A program made the position numbers and the translations under genes. The notes below the pieces were generated by a model, which was given only the letters and a program-made list of their open reading frames with translations, was not told the origin of the DNA and did no database searches. DNA of 60,000 bases, taken from Glandiceps talaboti (lineage: Eukaryota; Hemichordata; Enteropneusta; Spengelidae). Where the stretch lies: positions 17,686,694 to 17,746,693 of the forward strand of contig NC_135552.1 of the NCBI RefSeq assembly GCF_964340395.1, given 5' to 3'. Every line of letters starts with the position of its first letter. The first letter of the stretch is position 1. Positions 20,344 through 33,319 of the stretch are shown in pieces.

Positions 20344-23300
20344 CCATTATGTGCTACTGATATGTAGAGTTTGGCGAGTGAATAGGGTGGAGTCACATGA
20401 GACAAAGATGCTGCCCTTCTGTTGTAGGCAGGAATATTACATTTGTAGAGCATGTTTAGGCCTTAGGGAGTGGATGTCACATGTCATGTCTCTGTTAGTA
20501 AAATAAAAACTGGCAGCTGAGATAGGTTTCACTATAGTGTTATAACTTTCAAAAGGACATTCCATACTCAATTGTTGTTCTTGTCTGTTAAATTGTCTTT
20601 CTTTAGGATTCTCTAGATATGAACATGTTTACAAGTATGCAGTATCTTTTCTTGAAATAATTGAAGACAGATATGTGTGTTTTTGGAATGCAATGTGTAA
20701 TGATGAAGTTACTGTGACTATTCTGATAGTCCTCATTTGGTGTAGGTAGATTCCAACATAACTCTGAAGTAGAATAAAACACAACTCAAGTGCTGAAAAA
20801 CAGTTGTATCATATCATATACATAGTAATATTTCTAAGAAAGTACACAAATGTAATGAATATTATTATGGAATATTTATGTGGTATTCTGTGATTGTGTC
20901 CATCTTTTATTTCTGAAATCATTTTGATATATTTATTAAGAAACTGGAAAGTGTACAGAGAACTAACCACAAATGAACTTTAGATGAAGTGGACAGTTGA
21001 ATGAGGATATGGACTGTGAAGTGTATGAAACAGAAAATTGTAGAAAAGAACTAATTTAAGACCTACTCAGGGAGTAATTTATTGTGCATACACTGTTAGT
21101 TACTAAAAATGAAACTCGCTGTTGGATATATAGAATATTATGAATTGGAGTGTGTGTATGTTGTCAAAATAAAGATGTTACACAGAAATGTATGATCAGT
21201 GAAGAACTGGACTAACTTTTCATATAGTATCATCATAGAAAAGGCATTGAGAAAAGAGAAATAGGCCATTGCAGAAAAAGGAACAATTTATTACCTTTTC
21301 ACAATGTGAAACTGTATGTACTAGGTAGAAATATTGTAACTGATATACGCCGGGGAAATAGGAATCATTGTAGATTATAAACAAAGTAGAACTTTTGAAT
21401 CTCACTCATGTGCCACACTACAATGTTATTGTAAAATTGAGAGTAATACTGATGTATTTTATTTATAAGTACATGTATGCAAACATCAAGTAAACATTAA
21501 AAATGATAATTTTTTTTTTGCTATTTGATTGATTTTTGAATTGCCAATAAGCCTAACTAGAGTTATAATTATGAAATGTGAATTATCTTAATCATGGCTG
21601 ATAAGGAATATGTCATATTGCTAAAAAAAAAAATGGCCAGCGTATTGTGAAAAGTCAAATAAAAATGAGTGATGGATATGAATAATATATATGTGTAAAG
21701 AAATGTTATTGAAACAGAAGAGATCACTCTTTTTTCTTTCATATTAATATTTTATGATGTGGATCATACATTGCTGTCTCTAGCTAAAATGTACAAGAAT
21801 GAGATGATTTTATTCATGGCACTGATTGTTAGCCATTTATTATCCATTCATAAAGCCTACCTAATTTGACAAATCAATTTACGAGGCTGTTCCATTTACT
21901 GTTGTATCTCCCCCCAAGTGAACCATAGCACCCTTTTCTTCAATTATGCTTTCTCAGTCTCATGAATATTTAATGAGGCAGCAGCAGAGGCCATCCTAGG
22001 AGGAATAACATAATATACACTATTCAAAGGTGAGAATATTTTGTCAGAATAATTTTAGCTAAATAATCCCGATGTAAAAAATCTAATTTTGATGATATCA
22101 AAACACTATAGTTGATGTAATAATGTGACTTTAAAATCATATTTGATATTTTTATGATGCCAAATCCATGCATCTGATTTAAGTGTGTGTACTGACTGAC
22201 CATAATGAATCATTGCATTATACAAAGTACCACACACTATAAGTCAATTACAATCATATTGTATGCACAGAGGCAGCAAGGACCTTTGGTATTGCATTGC
22301 CAGTATCAAATCCCAACCTTATAGAGCACCAAAATGCTCCCTCCTAAATATTTTGTATGGTTTGAATTTTGTTCAGTTAATACAGAAAGGTGAAAATCAA
22401 CTGTATATAAACTCTCAGGTGACTAGAATTCTTGAAAGTATGTGAATTCATATGTTGTATTTCAGAACACTTTGTCGTGGGCCTCTGCTTTCATCATGAC
22501 AAACTACATGTTGTATGCTTTCAGTGCACATTAATCCTAAGTAGATAATTGTGAATTTCTGAATACATCCTGATTGCTCACCTGGCATCATTATAACTTG
22601 CCTAGATTTCCCTTTCGCTAATTCATGTGTATAATATTTGAAATCTGGCGATTGCTACATGTACCTTGTGTAAGGAGCCACCAAATAATCAATATACTTA
22701 TTGTTGGGACCATGTTGTGGGGAATTTAGTGTGCCCTCCAAGCTCTAAACTTAACTTGACACTGATGCTGATCCCTCATGTAAATTTGATGTACCCACTG
22801 CAATTCACAAGAAATTTCAAGTTTTCATCTTTGGACCTCAATGAAAAAATTTATCAGATTAGAGTACTGATGGGTAGAGATGGTGGCGATCGTCTGAAGA
22901 GTTAATATTAATTAATAACGTATTAATGTTTGTGAGATTTTATCTAAAATTTTCTTTTTCAAGTAGATATTAGTACCTTGATGATTCAGTTTTTACATAA
23001 AGACTTCATCTCATCTGTATAAAACAGAGTGGGTCCAGGAGCTCTCAGGTAAAACTAGGATGTTTGCTATACCATGAATTGTATTTCATAATTTCGAAAG
23101 AGGGGAGCCAGATAGTATTTCATCCTTGCATATTTTGCATACGTACAGCTCTTGACAAAAATATGAAATGGCATTATTTGAAGTACATTATTCGTAGTAC
23201 ATAGTGTCTATAAAAGTACGTTTGTCTGTTAGGTGATGTGATGTGATGTTTGCAGTTTGAGATACACACTTACTAGTCAGCTGTATGTAAACATGCCATG

Positions 23301-23434
23301 TAGTATGTTCCTAGTAAATACTGTACTGTTGTCAATGAATTGTACATGGGTTCTAATAAGAGTGAAGTCAGAATTCAATTCCTATCGCCTTTTTTGTAAA
23401 CTCCAGCTCAACTCTGTCCCAACTATTATTAGTA

Positions 23435-23795
23435 TTAAAGTGGTCATATGATATGGGTGAGGATTGGGTATTTATTTTGGATTTTTAATTTCCAAAACAA
23501 GTTTTTTAGGGCTTCCTACTTGAAAAATCAGTGTGAATATACATAGACCATATATGAGTTTGTAACTCAGTAGAGAGCAAAAACTATTTAAAAATGTGTA
23601 AAAAGTTTGTTATTGTACTTATAATAACAAACATTTTACACAATATTAATCTGCTGCAATTTATTGAGTTACAAACAGGGACTTGGCATATGTTGTGTCA
23701 CATTGATTTTTCAAGTAGGAAACCACGATAAATTGTTTTATAAATTAAAAATCCAAAATAAATACCTCATCCATATAGCCACTTAAAAGTACATG
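23435..23795. mobile_element. Full-length foldback element, family B
   Basis: The whole of this 360-bp segment is an imperfect palindrome centred near 23615. It starts TTAAAGTGGTCATATG and ends ATATAGCCACTTAAAA. GGTATTTATTTTGGATTTTT, CCTACTTGAAAAATCA, TTTGTAACTCA and TTTGTTATT recur in inverted order on the other side. TTAA at both ends suggests a piggyBac-type target. A half copy is at 47270-47425. Confidence 0.8.
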
Positions 23796-24019
23796 ACTGT
23801 ATACATGTGTATATAAAAAATTCTAAAGCGCAATAATGATAATTTTACTTAAAATCTTGCCCTCTTCAAGGCATTTATTAAACGCATCCAAAAAAGAGAA
23901 ACGCAATAAGTATGTGTACATTTGTACATGTGTGTTTGTACTCTTGTTTTATATCACAGAGAATCACAGTATTAGTACTCCTTCCCCATAGAACATCCTT
24001 TCATTACACAGTTCTCGCT

Positions 24020-25560
24020 TGATCTCATCTCAATTCAGATAAGAGATATGGGACATTGTACCATTACAATACATGTTCCTTGCTTGATCCAACCTCAAGT
24101 CAAGTAAGTTAAGACATGTGGGACATTGTACCATTACATGTTCCTTGCTCAAGTCAAGTTAAGTAAGATAAGACATGTGAGATATCCTACAAATACTTAG
24201 ACACTTTTCTTGCTAAATCCCACCTAAGACGTATGGGACATCATACCATTACACATTCTTTGCTCATCAAACTTCAAGTCAAGTAAAGATAAGACATGTG
24301 GGACATTGTACCATTACATGTTCTTTGCTAAATTCCACCTATGTTAAGACATATGGGGCATCCTTACAAATTACAATTACATATTACATATTTCTTACTA
24401 AATCTCTCTCCAAGTAAGGTAAGACATGTGGGACATTATACCATTACACTTTTCTTACTAAATTCCATCTCTGGTATGTTAAGACATATGGGAATCCCTT
24501 ACAATTACATATTCCTTGCTAAATCCCACTTCAAGTAAGGTAAGACATGTGGGACATTGTACCATTACACTTTTCTTACTACCGGTATACTAAATTCCAC
24601 CTCTGGTATGTTAAGACATATGGGAAACCCTTACAATTACATATTCCTTGCTAAATCCCACTTCAAGTAAGGTAAGACATATATAGGGATTCCCACATTA
24701 CATATTCCTTGAATGCTAACTCCTACCCCTGGTAAGATAAAACATATGGGATGTCGTACTATTACTACTATACTTGTTCTTGCTAAATCTAACCTCTGGC
24801 AAGGTAAGACCTATGGGATGGCCCACCATTACATATTCCTTGAATGCTAACTCCTACCCCTGGTAAGATAAAACATATGAGATGTTGTACTAATAACTAT
24901 ATACTTGTTCTTGCTAAATCCAGCCTCTGGCAATGTCAGACCTATGGGATGTCCTACCATTACATATTCCTTGAATGCTAACTCCTACCCCTGGTAAGAT
25001 AAAACATATGGGATGTTGTACTAATAACTATATACTTGTTCTTGCTAAATCCAGCCTCTGGCAATGTCAGACCTATGGGATGTCCTACCATTACATATTC
25101 CTTGAATGCTAACTCCTACCCCTGGTAAGATAAAACATATGGGATGTTGTACTAATAACTATATACTTGTTCTTGCTAAATCCAACCTCTGGCAATGTCA
25201 GACCTATGGGATGTCCCACCATTACATATTCCTTGAATGCTAAATCCTACCCCTGGTAAGATAAAACATATGGGATGTTGTACTAATAACTATACTTGTT
25301 CTTGCTAAATCCAGCCTCTGGCAATGTAAGACCTATGGGGATGTCCCACTATATTTACATCTTTCTTGAATGCTAAATCCTATCCCTGGTAATATAAAAC
25401 ATATTACTATAATTTTTCTTGCTAAATCCAACGTTTGGCAAGGTTAGGCATATGGATGTCCGACCGTTGTGTATTACCATGTTAAATCCCACTTCTGGCA
25501 TTAAGACAAGCCACATGGGATACCCTATCATTACACATTTCTTGCTAAATCCCACCCTAC
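24020..25560. repeat. 1.5-kb tandem array with a two-part unit
   Basis: The left part (to about 24700) has 55-125 bp degenerate units with AAGACATGTGGGACATTGTA and CCATTACA. The right part (24700-25360) is cleaner, with a unit of about 131 bp made of two related halves (ACATATGGGATGTTGTACTA and GACCTATGGGATGTCC). Divergence rises again to the right. ORFs over it are repeat artefacts. Confidence 0.9.
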
Positions 25561-26160
25561 ATAAAAAGTCCTACTTTGATAAAATTGTTATACATGTATA
25601 CATTGCCAAGATAATGTCATATCTTGACAGTAGTCTGATGAAAATCACAATTACTAAAATATATATACATTCCCCATCATACATACTTTCACTCGACATA
25701 CATGTATAACAAAAATATTACAGCCCTAATAGAAGCCTTTGCTTCTTCAGAATGGAATGTTGTTAGCCTTCTTCATATCAGACAGATTACCATCCAATCC
25801 TCATGTGAAAACATCCATATTGAAGCTGTAATAAAAGATATAATTTATTACAACCTTCAATATACATGCAATCTTGCCACTGTTTGGAACATTTGGGATA
25901 CTTGCCAGCTAGATGAAACTTGCATTGCACACAGATACACTGTAATATATAGTAAAAAGTAGTACAATGTTTAAATTCCAATATTTTCACACAGCTCTTC
26001 AGGCGTGTAGAAGTGTCTGTGCATACATGCAAAATGAACAAAAATGCACTAGGGGAACCCATGTAAAGATGCACAAGGGCCAGGGGAAGTTACTACCTGT
26101 AACAAATCATACACCAGATATTTTGAATTATACCTTGCATTCATGAAATGTGCAATCACT

Positions 26161-26201
26161 GATAATGATAATGATGGTGATGGTGATGGTGATGGTGATA
26201 G

Positions 26202-26246
<45 letters not shown>

Positions 26247-26279
26247 CGGTGATGATGATGGTGATGGTGATGGTGATGG

Positions 26280-26331
<52 letters not shown>

Positions 26332-26332
26332 A
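26161..26332. repeat. (GAT)n/(GGT) trinucleotide microsatellite
   Basis: About 57 GAT/GGT units. All six frames give simple peptides (poly-Asp, poly-Met, poly-Ser) that should not be annotated as proteins. Confidence 0.95.
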
Positions 26333-27680
26333 TCAATACTTTATTGCCATGTGTATAAAAAGATATACAGTGAAATTTGTACTTGGAACTACAAATAACA
26401 AATCAATCTACATGTGTACGACTATAGACACATGGCACAACAACCTTCTGTTTATCTATTAACAAGAAAAGTGAAACTGAGAAAAAGAGAAAATGTATTC
26501 CAGGGTAAAATATTCTGCACATATTGCAATGAAAACATTACAAATCATGACAATGGTAGATCTCTAAAGTAGTCATGATTCAAGTAATGGTACTTCTAAC
26601 ATTGCACAGCTAGGTACTTCTAACAGTGTAGTGTACAATCTAGCTGTTAATGAAATGAGTAGGCGTAATCAGTGCAGTTTAGCCAGGGTCCATACCAGGT
26701 ATTTCAGTCAGACCCATGGTGATTGCATGCAGCTCTGTGACTAGAATTCTTTGATTTGATGTAGGCATACAGATAAGATGGCATATGGGTTCATGTATAC
26801 TACCATTAGGCTTTGGTTGACCCATTGCATAATAATGTCACTTTCATTCTCCCCAACAAGACATCTAGCAATGTGATTCTTGTACTATTGCATATCAAGA
26901 TTGAAAAGATCAGTCTTCTCCTTTCTTCGCATAGAGATTGAGTTGTCTAATGCAGGATACCTCACTAATTCCAATTGACAAGATTACTTTCTCCATTACT
27001 TGTCTTGCAAGGAGATTTCCTGAGTAAACTCAATCCTGATGAGGAAAGCTTAAATTCTGTGGAACACTTGGTTAATTTGTTTTCTATTATTTCATCCTTT
27101 GATCATTGAGTAATTTCTACACTGCGTAGGAGTGATAAGCCTCGGAAATTGTAATTTTGATTTATAAATGTGATTTTGTTATTATTTTCTGATAAAATTT
27201 TCATTGTTAAAATATGGTGTATTTGGTACTAAACTACAAGGCAGTGAATTCAGCATTGCTAGGTCAAATCTTGTTTCTCCCATGAATTTAATTGTACGGA
27301 GTATTTTATTTATTGTTGGTTTGAATCAGCTCCAGACTCATAAAAATAAAATATGAAATCTGTCTCAAAACAAAACTACACATGCATCAATAGTAATAAA
27401 GAAAGGTAACTTAAAGTAATACTTTGAAAGGTTCAGATAATAAATGATGACAACGTCATGAAAGTCAGAACAATCAGTAACGACTAACTGAACAACTGTT
27501 TATGTTCATTGAATAAAAGTTAAAAATTAATGTTTAAAATGACTAGGTTATGAATTTTACAGTAATATGAAATTAAATATTAAATATCAAGGAAGTCCAA
27601 TTTTTAAGGGTATTATCATGAAATTTATTGACTTTGATGTTGTGGCTTTGTCATCTCAGATCTGGAGATTGATTTGTTTT

Positions 27681-27815
27681 GATTACATTTCTATACCCAG
27701 ATTTCGATAAGATCTAGGTTGATCTGATTACATTTCTATACCCAGATTTCGATAAGATCTAGGTTGATCTGATTACATTTCTATACCCAGATTTCGATAA
27801 GCACTAGTTGATCAG
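27681..27815. repeat. 45-bp tandem repeat, three copies
   Basis: The unit includes GATTACATTTCTATACCC, AGATTTCGATAAG and TAGGTTGATCT. The first two copies are identical and the third is truncated and diverged. Confidence 0.9.
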
Positions 27816-27929
27816 ATTACAAACACCCATGCTTCACTAACCATGTATTATAAGACTTTAGAGTGCATTAGAAATATGAATTAGAGCAGTTGATTACCAG
27901 CAGATGTCAAACACTGTGACAGCACAAGT

Positions 27930-28490
27930 AGAAAAATGGGGTTGGGGTAACACAAAGACGTCAAAACCAGTGATACTAGGGGATGGAGGTAATATTATAA
28001 GGTGTCAAACACAATGATACTTAGGAGATGGGGTAACACTAGGATGTCAACCTAGTGACACCTAGGGGATGGGAATAACATAAGACATCAAACCCAGTAA
28101 CACATAGGGGATGGGAATAACATTATAAAATGTCAAACCCAGTAACGCCCAGGGGATGGGAGTAATATCATAAGGTGGCAAACTCGGTGATACCTAGGAG
28201 ATGGGATCACATTATAAGAACATCAAACCCAGTGACACATAGGGGATGGGAGTAATATCATAAGGTGGCAAACTCGGTGATACCTAGGAGATGGGAATAA
28301 CATTATAAGATGTCAAACCCAGTAACACCCAGGGGATGGGATGACATTATAAGAACATCAAACCCAGTGACACATAGGGGATGGGAGTAAATTATAAAAC
28401 ATCAAACCCAGTAACACCTGGGGGATGGGAGTAATATCATAAGGTGGTAAACTCAGTGATACCAAGGAAGGGGGATAACACTACAAAACT
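27930..28490. repeat. Tandem array of about 55-65-bp units
   Basis: About nine units share CATCAAACCCAGTAACAC, TAGGGGATGGGAGTAAT and ATTATAAG. Longer blocks repeat as pairs (compare 28155-28210 with 28240-28300), so there is a second, longer periodicity. Confidence 0.9.
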
Positions 28491-28835
28491 AGTGGTGTAG
28501 GTATGCATTGTCATAAAACAACCAGGAAATACATCCATAGTTTCAATTTGAATGCGTACAATTTGATTTGCAATAGCCATGTAATCAAGCCTATTGCATC
28601 AATGAAAATAACACAAAGTCCTATGTATTCAGTATTTAAGGCTGCATGTATGCACTGGTTTTCACATGGAAATAAAACTGACATATGTATGATTTATTCT
28701 TCAATATCAAAGTGTAACTCTGACATTTGTTGTAGCTTGTCGTATTTGCTGTGTTGTGTAGTCTATATTAACCACTTACTTCCCATGTGAGCATGTTACG
28801 TAAGCAGAAACAAGGACTGAATCTTTCAGGCTATG

Positions 28836-28932
28836 TGCTGTGCTGTGCTGTGCTGTGCTGTACTGGGCTGTACTGTGCTGTGCTGTGCTGTGCTGTCCTG
28901 TGCTGTGCTGTGCTGTGCTGTGCTGCGCAGTG
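28836..28932. repeat. (TGTGC)n pentanucleotide microsatellite
   Basis: About 19 units of GTGCT with scattered TACTG/TCCTG variants. The Cys/Leu-rich and Gln/His-rich peptides over it are artefacts. Confidence 0.95.
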
Positions 28933-29269
28933 CAGTTCTCTTGATATGTACACACTGACATCTATTAATCTACTTCTCATTTCACATAACTCAATATTGA
29001 TGGAATTTTACTTAGTGGTAACATCAGCTAAATGTGAAAAAGTACCTTTCATTAGATTAAATCCGCAATGTCATACTGCAGATACCTTACAATGTAAAGA
29101 TGTTATTCCTTGAGTGACATCTCCATGGTTACAGTTTGAATGATCGAAGATTAAAACTGAACATTCTCATAGTAACCTATTGACTGATATGTGTACAGTG
29201 ACCCCCAATGTGTAATCTTGAACATTCTTAGAAAGATTACATTAAATGATCAAATGGCATCACAAAGTG

Positions 29270-30020
29270 CTTTCCTGTAATGTCGTGTATACATACAATG
29301 CCAGTGACTACTGCACCAAAACTCGGTATCACAGAACACCTCTCTCAGTCTTCCTGTAGTAATGTTATGTACTCATACAATGCCACTGATTACGGTGCTA
29401 ACACTCTATTAGAATGGCTTCCTGTGATGTCATGAACATATACAATGCTATGCACTAAATCTCTGTATTGCAGAATGCCTTCCTGTGTAACGTCATGTAC
29501 ACGTACAATGCTATGCACTAAATCTCTGTATTGCAGAATGCCTTCCTGTGTAACGTCATGTACACGTACAATGCTATGCACTAAATCTCTGTATTGCAGA
29601 ATGCCTTCCTGTGTAACATCATGTACCTGTACATTGCTATGCACTAAATCTCTGTATTGCAGAATGCCTTCCTGTGTAACATCATGTACACATACAATGC
29701 TATGCACTAAATCTCTGTATTGCAGAATGCCTTCCTGTGTAACATCATGTACACATACAATGTTATGCACTAAATCTCTGTATTGCAGAATGCCTTCCTG
29801 TGTAACATCATGTACACATACAATGCTATGCACTAAATCTCTGTATTGCAGAATGCCTTCCTGTGTAACATCATGTACCTGTACATTGCTATGCACAAAA
29901 TCTCTGTATTGCAGAATGCCTTCCTGTAGCATCATGTACATGTACAATGTTATGCACTAAAACTCTGTATTGCAGAATGCCTTCGTGACTGTGTAACATC
30001 ATGTACACCTACAATGCCAC
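29270..30020. repeat. 63-bp tandem array, about 11 copies
   Basis: The unit includes CACTAAATCTCTGTATTGCA, GAATGCCTTCCTGTGTAA and ATCATGTACACATACAATG. The central copies (29455-29930) are nearly identical and the edges are diverged. Because 63 is a multiple of three and the unit lacks stops in one frame per strand, both strands show long repetitive ORFs. Confidence 0.95.
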
Positions 30021-30282
30021 TCATTACTGCAGCAATAAACCCAGTTTAGTAGTCCATCAATACAACTTTAACAGCCATAATTGATCATCATTAACTGTTA
30101 TAAATTAACAAGAGGCTATTGGCATGGTAATGATTTTTCATTACAAAAATCAGGACTATTTCAGTAATTTCTGGTTTGTTTATGTGGCACTCCACTGTAT
30201 TATATTTTCAAAGAGCGGAAATTTGTTTCTGTCTGTGCATAATTAGATGAATTCACAATTTCAGACAAATATTAAACTATTC

Positions 30283-30298
30283 ATAGACCCAGGGTCTA
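30283..30298. other. Micro-hairpin ATAGACCC-A-GGGTCTA
   Basis: A short palindrome with the same ATAGACC / GGTCTA ends as the hairpins at 34752-34780 and 45588-45610. It may be the shortest member of that set, or chance. Confidence 0.35.
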
Positions 30299-30508
30299 AG
30301 ACCTATTTGGTGTAATTTGCTGAATGTCATTTTCTTGATATAATTACTTATTAGATGCATATTACATGTTGTAAATATATACAATGAAATCTAGTTGAAG
30401 AGAACTCGACCAATATTTTGTCATATTGTCTGCAAATCCATATAAAAACATTGTCTTTCCAACTTTGATACCTCGGGATAAACCTAAGTACTGTTTTCCC
30501 ATTTATTA

Positions 30509-30872
30509 TACAACTGCTGACATCAGACCATGGATGAACAGAACAGGGAAAGTAAACAACTGAATTGGATTAATAACACTTGTCACAGCATGTTGGAAGT
30601 ACAGAGACTTGTATTACATTTCATCATTTGATAAGAACAGTCATATGGCCTCTTTACATAATAATTCATGTTCACAAACAAATTAGGCGTTTCCCTGGCG
30701 TCTCATGTACACATAAAGAGGCCATAAAACTGGTTTACTCAAACCATCAAATGTAATACAAGTCTCTGCTGTTCCAACCTGCTGTGCCAAGTGTTATTAA
30801 TCCAATTCATTTGTTTACTGTCCTTGTTTGTAACTGGTTCCATACATTCACAGTCTGATGTCGGCAGTTGTA
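30509..30872. mobile_element. Long-arm foldback element, family A, copy 1
   Basis: About 364 bp with arms of about 165 bp. Left end TACAACTGCTGACATCAGAC; the right end reverse-complemented reads TACAACTGCCGACATCAGAC. Inside both arms are AATTGGATTAATAACACTTG, GAGACTTGTATTACATTT and ATGGCCTCTTTA. The ends carry TA, as in Tc1/mariner-type insertions. A second copy lies at 52641-53002. Confidence 0.85.
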
Positions 30873-31394
30873 AAAAGGAGAAGATAATTCCTGAATGTAT
30901 TTTAAACCAAAGTTAAATGTAAAAACAGTACCTTTATTCCATTTGATACCGCAATAAATTTACCCAGAGTTGCCCCATTTCATTTGTTTTGAAACAGAGA
31001 AAATCAAACCAGACTTTTAATTAAAACACATAGACGTATATGTATTGCAAGCACTTGAGAGAAATGTTAGAAGGAAATGGAGTGTGATTTGACCCCACTT
31101 TACCAACCATCTGTACTGGGACTCTATGCAATGTACTGATAATGCAGAGTAAGATTAGATGAGATAATGGATTGCCATGGCAACAGAGTGAGGCAATTGT
31201 TGTATAAATTCACAAATGATCTGAAATGAGGTATAGAATAGTTCTCGTAGGATGTTAAGTTTCCTGATAGAATGGTAATCGCAAGTATTGCTTATTTCAC
31301 CTTGATACTTATAACCCAGTCATATAAAATGAGGTGACTTTTTTTCCTTGTATGTCATCATTTAGTTTTTCATTGAAAGGTCTCCCAAATGATG

Positions 31395-31610
31395 GATTGA
31401 CCTATCGGATATTGGAAGGAGGAAAAAACATCTGTCTGAGATAGAAATGAAATAACATATACATGTATGTCGGTGATACAAAAGAAAAGAAGAAGAAAAT
31501 TGTGATATTGATAATTGAGACATCTGTTGGTGATAGATAGGAGAGAAAATCCTCTGTAGATGATAAAAAAAAGAGAACAACATCTGTCATTGATAGAAAA
31601 AGATAAAAAT
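31395..31610. repeat. Degenerate tandem repeat with ACATCTGT..GATAGA
   Basis: Three or four loosely spaced copies of AACATCTGTCNNNGATAGAAA in A/G-rich DNA. Several overlapping ORFs on the minus strand here are products of the low complexity. Confidence 0.5.
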
Positions 31611-31705
31611 GTCTCGTTTCGAAGTTTAGGGTTATATAGTATTTTACATTTATTATGCCATGCATGAGCCAAGTTGAACAAAAAATATGGAATATATACT
31701 CTGGT

Positions 31706-31757
31706 CATTCTGCATCACGACAACGTGTGTCTATGTCATGACAACGTGTGTCTACGT
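31706..31757. repeat. Two-copy 23-bp duplication with CpG
   Basis: CGACAACGTGTGTCTATGTC is followed directly by TGACAACGTGTGTCTACGTC. The second copy ends in TACGTCACCGG, a CRE-half-like site. Confidence 0.7.
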
Positions 31758-31853
31758 CACCGGTTCTGCTGTATTCGAAATGTGAGTCAAAACATTCAAA
31801 ATTGACATTACTTTCCCTAATTTTTCTTTGATATTACTGGCGCTGGTATAATT

Positions 31854-32005
31854 ATGTTATTCTCCAATATTTTTCTTCATTCAATCGGAAAATACTTGTG
31901 ACCTAGGGGTTGTCACTACTTGTCTAACGACTCGTGGTGACAAAGGCCCCTTAGGTCACTAGTATTTTCTTTGGCTGAACAAAGAAAAATATTGGTGAAT
32001 AACAT
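31854..32005. mobile_element. MITE-like foldback, 152 bp
   Basis: Left end ATGTTATTCTCCAATATTTT; right end reverse-complemented ATGTTATTCACCAATATTTT. The arms continue through GAAAATACTNGTGACCTA and TTGTCAC (about 70 bp each), leaving almost no loop. Confidence 0.8.
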
Positions 32006-33296
32006 CCATTTATAGAGCTGTCATTGTTAGAAGATGAATTTCTAGTTGAAAAATTGTTGTGTCTTTCATTTTTATGCCCAAACAAAAACCAGCAACCAAC
32101 CAAGAGAAAAGTATCATTTAACTACATCACTCATTTTGTGTATGCTGGTAGTTTTGAAGTTGATGATTCATGTATTAAATTTGGAGTGAAAACAATTGCC
32201 TTTTGACGTACAAACTTGTGTGCAAATTTATGGATGCATGTACCTGTCTCTCCATGTATTCAAAAACTTTACTTTGAATGATATGTGTTTATTATACTGT
32301 ATGTAGGAACGTACATATGTGGTCGCGTTGCAGTACACATTTATTGCTACATGCCTGTATTCAATAAAGTAGGGTTCATATTATGGAAAATTTGAGCTCA
32401 TATTACTTTACACTTTTGCAAAAGTTCTGTATGAACATATTGTAAAGAAAACGACAAACTTAAGATCCCTTATGCATGGAACCTAGTACTAGACAATAGA
32501 AATTTGAGAAACAAGTCATTGCCATTGCCTGCATTCTGAATGACTCCCTAGCACGGTTTTGTGATTGTATAGTTATTATACATGAACAATTATTATTGGC
32601 TGTATTCATCATAAATCATATCAATAATGCCCCACCTAGATAGCAGATATAAATACAATGTCATTCATGTTTCTTGTATGAATAGCCCGTCCTGTATTTA
32701 TACATTGATATCGGAAACTGAACACAAAAAATATATTTTATTCATGAATATTGATTTTGTAATGATTTTGGTATGACTATGAAAACTACAATGTAGACTG
32801 AGATGGTATAATTGTAAATTTACTTGTAATAGGATTCCATTCTGTACATACAGTATGGTCATGTATATAGTGATTGCATTAATAAAATCAATATGACTGG
32901 CAATTTAACACATGCCACAGAATAACAAGTAATAGTATGTTATATAAATGTTGATGTCATTTTCACCATTCTATAAAGTTTACAAAGTCAATGATTATTG
33001 TTTGTATGGATAATGATGTGTACATGGAACTAAATTCTGAGGGTTTTTTTGTGTGAAACATTCCAAGATGGCTTTCTCCATATATATATATATTAAGTGT
33101 ACACTTGTTAATGCTATAATTAGGCATCATCTTCCAGGAATAAAGCAAATGTGAATAATGATCAAGCAAACAATATATTTTTTTTAAATGGTATAGATGA
33201 CCACCGACTCCAGCGTTTGGTCATTCCTGACAGAGGACTGATATGATATGCAAATGTCCAACCAGGATTCCAACTCCAGTCTGATTAAACTAAAAT

Positions 33297-33319
33297 CACG
33301 TGGGGACGCAATGACGTCA
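33297..33319. promoter_or_regulatory. E-box plus CRE pair in the long intron
   Basis: CACGTG (33297-33302) lies nine bases from a full palindromic TGACGTCA (33312-33319), within AT-rich DNA. Two strong motifs this close could mark an intronic enhancer or alternative promoter. There is no other support. Confidence 0.3.

Noticed and set aside
26049-26398. Poly-Asp, poly-Ser and poly-Met ORFs
   Set aside because: Trinucleotide microsatellite read in different frames.
29390-29960. 185- and 171-codon ORFs as Cys-rich or His-rich proteins
   Set aside because: Products of a 63-bp tandem repeat, open on both strands at once.
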